From: an uncultured Lachnospiraceae bacterium
GTDB taxonomy: Bacteria > Bacillota > Clostridia > Lachnospirales > Lachnospiraceae
Direction of reading: 5' to 3'
DNA length: 32,743 nt
NCBI GenBank assembly: GCA_910588825.1
Contig: CAJURF010000038.1
Span: 1 to 32,743 of the forward strand
The position numbers and the translations under genes are program-made. Below the pieces are notes generated by a model. The model was not told the DNA's origin, ran no database searches, and saw only the letters and a program-made list of their open reading frames with translations. Each line of letters starts with the position of its first letter. Position 1 is the stretch's first letter. Below are positions 30,229-32,743 of this stretch, in pieces.

Positions 30229-30884
30229 TGGTATCCCATCCCGTATATATTTGAAATGTATTTATGGTCATTCGTTTCAATTTTTTTTCGCAGCCGGTTT
30301 ACATTGACGGCGAGAGTGTGTTTGTCCACAAACTGTCCGTTGCTGTCCCAAAGGCGTTCCAGAAGGACTTCGTAGGTCAGCAGCTGTCCCCGGTTGGCGG
30401 TGAATTGCTTTAAAAGGCGGAATTCCGTGGGGGTCAGCGGACATTCCTGTCCGGATACGGTGATTTTCGCCTTTTCAAAATCTGCGGACAGAAAACCGTC
30501 GTTAAAGGAAGATGTGCTGTCTGGCTGGTTCCGCTTTAATATGACATCAATTTTTTTCAGAAGAATTTTTATGGAAAAGGGCTTAGTCACATAGTCCTCC
30601 GCGCCCAGTTCATACCCTGTCAGGGCGTCCTCCTCCAGGTCCCTGGCTGTGAGGAACAATACAGGGGCTGATGACTGTGATTTGATCCACTGGCAGAAGA
30701 GAAATCCCTCTCCGTCCGGGAGATTTACATCCAGGAGAATCAGGTGGGGAGCGTCCTGTAAATAGGCGGCTTTTGCCCTTTTTATGGAATGAGCGGGATA
30801 GGGGATGTACCCGGCTTTTTCCAGTGCGTAGCATATGGTCTGGTTTAGTTTTCTGTCATCTTCTACTACAAGTATTTTTGGCAT
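30216..30884 (-). CDS. OmpR/PhoB-family response regulator
   Basis: A 222-residue DNA-binding regulator. The receiver domain (1-115) has the acidic pair D9-D10, phospho-acceptor D52 in ILLDVNLPDGEG, T79 in LFLTAR and K101 in VTKPF. The effector domain (about 128-222) is a winged helix, with LTPTEFRLLKQFTANRGQLL and a recognition segment HTLAVNVNRLRKKI. It is first in the order regulator, kinase, ATPase, permease on the minus strand. GGAGA lies six bases before ATG 30884. The likely target is the ABC gene pair, by analogy with BceRS- and VanRS-type modules. Confidence 0.95.
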   Translation of the reverse strand: MPKILVVEDDRKLNQTICYALEKAGYIPYPAHSIKRAKAAYLQDAPHLILLDVNLPDGEGFLFCQWIKSQSSAPVLFLTARDLEEDALTGYELGAEDYVTKPFSIKILLKKIDVILKRNQPDSTSSFNDGFLSADFEKAKITVSGQECPLTPTEFRLLKQFTANRGQLLTYEVLLERLWDSNGQFVDKHTLAVNVNRLRKKIETNDHKYISNIYGMGYQWLG

Positions 30885-30949
30885 TTGGGGTCTCCGTCTA
30901 GGTTTCTATAGTATTCGTCTGTGATGTATTCAGTTTCTGATTCTCCCTA

Positions 30950-31690
30950 TTAACACAAAAAAATATAATTTTCAGAATCAGACAATGCTTCTTCGAAATG
31001 ATACCCCAGCCCCTCAAATTCTCTGATATCTTCCACATTTACGATCCCTTCTGCGGCCATAAACCGTACCATTTCACCACGGGCCATTTTGGCCATGGTT
31101 CCTTTTTGTATGACTTTGTTATTTTTCCATTCACCGAATATGCAGGTAATAAAAGTGTCTTTTGGATGCAGATATTTTTCTATACATTTGGAATATTCTT
31201 TAGAAGCCAGGTTTAAAATCACTTGTCCCGGAATATGTATTTCCTCATATAATTTGCTGTCCCAGAATTCATAAAGATTCTTTGTTCCGTTTACCTTTAC
31301 TTTTGCCTGCATTTCCAATCGGTATGGAACTACTCCGTCCAGGGGTTTCAGCACACCGTAGAATCCTGAGAGTATCCGCAGATGTTCCTGAACGTAATTC
31401 CATTCTTTCCGTGTAAAAACTTCCGGAGCCATATATTGATACTGGATTCCCTCATAGGAGATCAGTGCCGGTGTCAAATTCCTGCGCAGGTCCATTTCCT
31501 GAAGTCTTTGGTAATTGAGCTGTGCGATTTTTTCATTGCATTGCCATAAACTCTGTGCCTCATCCAAAGTGAGGCAGCGGAGCCATTCCATCAGGATGGT
31601 AGTGTCATCCAGCAATGGGGGAAGTCCCCTCGGGGGGAAAGTATCTGTGTCTGTGTTCATTTTCTTTGCTGGGGGGATTATGATTTTCAT
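30950..31690 (-). CDS. yaaA: YaaA family peroxide-stress protein
   Basis: A 246-residue protein of the YaaA (DUF328/UPF0246) family. The N-terminus MKIIIPPAKKM, the SFYG-like block LSGFYGVLKPLDGVVPYRLEM and the segment LYEFWDSKLYE are family hallmarks, and the length is the usual one (about 245-260). In E. coli YaaA lowers free iron and protects DNA under H2O2 stress and has been shown to bind DNA; the role in anaerobes is less clear. GAGGAAC stands seven bases before ATG 31690 on the minus strand. It lies 65 bases upstream of the response-regulator gene on the same strand and may be co-transcribed, though no functional link is evident. Confidence 0.92.
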   Translation of the reverse strand: MKIIIPPAKKMNTDTDTFPPRGLPPLLDDTTILMEWLRCLTLDEAQSLWQCNEKIAQLNYQRLQEMDLRRNLTPALISYEGIQYQYMAPEVFTRKEWNYVQEHLRILSGFYGVLKPLDGVVPYRLEMQAKVKVNGTKNLYEFWDSKLYEEIHIPGQVILNLASKEYSKCIEKYLHPKDTFITCIFGEWKNNKVIQKGTMAKMARGEMVRFMAAEGIVNVEDIREFEGLGYHFEEALSDSENYIFLC

Positions 31691-31816
31691 GAAATATGTT
31701 CCTCGCAGGATATTTTCCTACAGTTCCTTATTATTTGAGATTTGCATTTAAGTTTCTATATGTGGTTCATGAATTTGATAGTAACATAAATAATGGAGGT
31801 TGAAAAGGTTTTTATA

Positions 31817-32596
31817 CTATTTTTCAGCATATACTTTAATTCTGCGAAATGTTTCAAAATAAGTACCGTTAGACTGCCGCGTTTCGTTTAACATTTCCCA
31901 GATTACTTCCCGGCGGAAAGTTTCCCTTAATTCCCAAGGAATATATTGGATAAATGGCACAATGCTGGGCTGATCAATCCATTGAATCATTTCAGCGGCA
32001 TTGGAAAAGTATCTGTCTCGATTGATTTCTTCTATTGTACAGGAAGAAAATCCAACTGCTGCGATCAATTCTGCATATTGGGATTTGGAGGGCATGAACC
32101 ACGGCCATTCAAAATCTTTAAAATATTCCCAATAGACATCTTCTGATATTTTCTTTTGAATCACATCAATGAAATGGCGGCAATTACCCTGCCCTCCAAA
32201 ATCCCATAGTATTCTTCCACAGGTTTTTAACGCTCTGTGGGTGTTTTTTAAAAGACGCTTGTGGTCTTTCACCCAATGTAAAGCGGCATTGGAAAAAATA
32301 AGGTTAAATTCATTTTCAAAATCCATTTCATTCATATCCATATGGGCAAAAGTGAGATTGTTTTTGCCTATCATTTTTGCTGTTTCAATCATGCTGTATG
32401 AGGCGTCTATACCCAGCACTTTTCCGTTTGGTACACATAGAGATAATTGTTCTGTCAAAATTCCGTCGCCGCATCCCAGATCCAATATGGTTTCATTTCC
32501 TTTAAACGATAATTGTGAAATTAAATCATTTCCCCACTCTTTTTGATGTTTAGAAGCTGCTTTGTACTTTTTTCCGTCAAATTCAAATATACCCAT
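31817..32596 (-). CDS. Class I SAM-dependent methyltransferase (trans-aconitate methyltransferase-like)
   Basis: A 259-residue cytosolic enzyme. The SAM-binding motif I is ILDLGCGDGILTEQL, the acidic end of strand two is LGIDASYSMI, and motif IV-like FNLIFSNAALHWVKDH follows. These, the length and the C-terminal pattern (WIDQPSIVPFIQYIP) resemble Tam, trans-aconitate 2-methyltransferase, but many generic methyltransferases share this layout and the substrate is open. I start at ATG 32596 (MGIFEFDGKKYKAASKHQ) because GGGAGG lies five bases upstream on the minus strand; the longer frame from 32665 has no comparable site. The gene stands alone, 126 bases upstream of yaaA. The last 78 bases of the window are AT-rich with no gene seen. 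Confidence 0.82.
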   Translation of the reverse strand: MGIFEFDGKKYKAASKHQKEWGNDLISQLSFKGNETILDLGCGDGILTEQLSLCVPNGKVLGIDASYSMIETAKMIGKNNLTFAHMDMNEMDFENEFNLIFSNAALHWVKDHKRLLKNTHRALKTCGRILWDFGGQGNCRHFIDVIQKKISEDVYWEYFKDFEWPWFMPSKSQYAELIAAVGFSSCTIEEINRDRYFSNAAEMIQWIDQPSIVPFIQYIPWELRETFRREVIWEMLNETRQSNGTYFETFRRIKVYAEK

Positions 32597-32743
32597 GAAA
32601 TCCTCCCTGTTTTTTTGCTCTTGACTTTGTAATTGAATTATACTTTCCATCATGATATAATTCAAATATATGGTTTTTATAAAAAATAAAAAATTGTTAA
32701 TCCTTTCATTTGAGGATATTTAATAATTGTTATAAACTATCAT

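Overview
The window reads as chromosomal DNA from an obligately anaerobic, spore-forming Firmicute, most likely a gut Lachnospiraceae (Blautia/Ruminococcus-like). This is inference from gene content: a Spo0A-type DNA-binding domain, an [FeFe]-hydrogenase maturase (HydF), a ferredoxin-dependent indolepyruvate oxidoreductase, a BspA-like leucine-rich-repeat surface protein, strong AGGAGG ribosome sites and AT-rich spacers. No phage, plasmid, CRISPR or insertion-sequence gene is visible.

Layout. 1-112: 3' part of a tRNA-Lys and its terminator. 239-565: a stand-alone Spo0A C-terminal domain. 703-6215: a co-directional run of cyclase-family hydrolase, topoisomerase III, a minimal zincin and a YbhJ-type aconitase-family hydratase, closed by a perfect 18-bp hairpin. 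6216-7043: a stretch without a convincing gene, holding a strong promoter, structured sequence, a terminator and a GC-rich palindromic element. 7044-9865: Na+/Ca2+ exchanger (minus), RluA-type pseudouridine synthase and an AI-2E/YtvI-type membrane protein. 10050-11174: an orphan sugar-type binding lipoprotein. 11250-16436: a clean operon of iorA, iorB, an NSS-family Na+ symporter and an aminotransferase, with a strong promoter and terminator at its ends. 16523-17503 (minus): a PD-(D/E)XK (Rpn/YhgA-like) protein with a 12-bp tandem-repeat tail. 17839-20246: nicotinamidase-like amidase, hydF and a small membrane protein. 20668-25337: a very large secreted surface protein split by a frameshift. 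25327-32596 (minus): a two-TM protein, an ABC exporter with its two-component system, yaaA and a Tam-like methyltransferase.

How the genes work together. The iorAB-transporter-aminotransferase operon forms a coherent route for aromatic amino acids: uptake with Na+, transamination to the 2-oxo acid, then ferredoxin-linked oxidative decarboxylation to an aryl-acetyl-CoA. HydF implies that reduced ferredoxin can be disposed of as H2, but the hydrogenase and HydE/HydG are not in the window. The two-component system, ABC ATPase and duplicated MacB-like permease look like a self-contained envelope-stress or antimicrobial-peptide module, with a near-perfect palindrome between its regulator and transporter halves as a candidate operator.

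Most worth a second look: the receiver-less Spo0A domain, the promoter-to-terminator unit without a gene at 6330-6907, the A-tract frameshift in the surface protein with an internal ribosome site just downstream, and the repeat tail of the PD-(D/E)XK protein.
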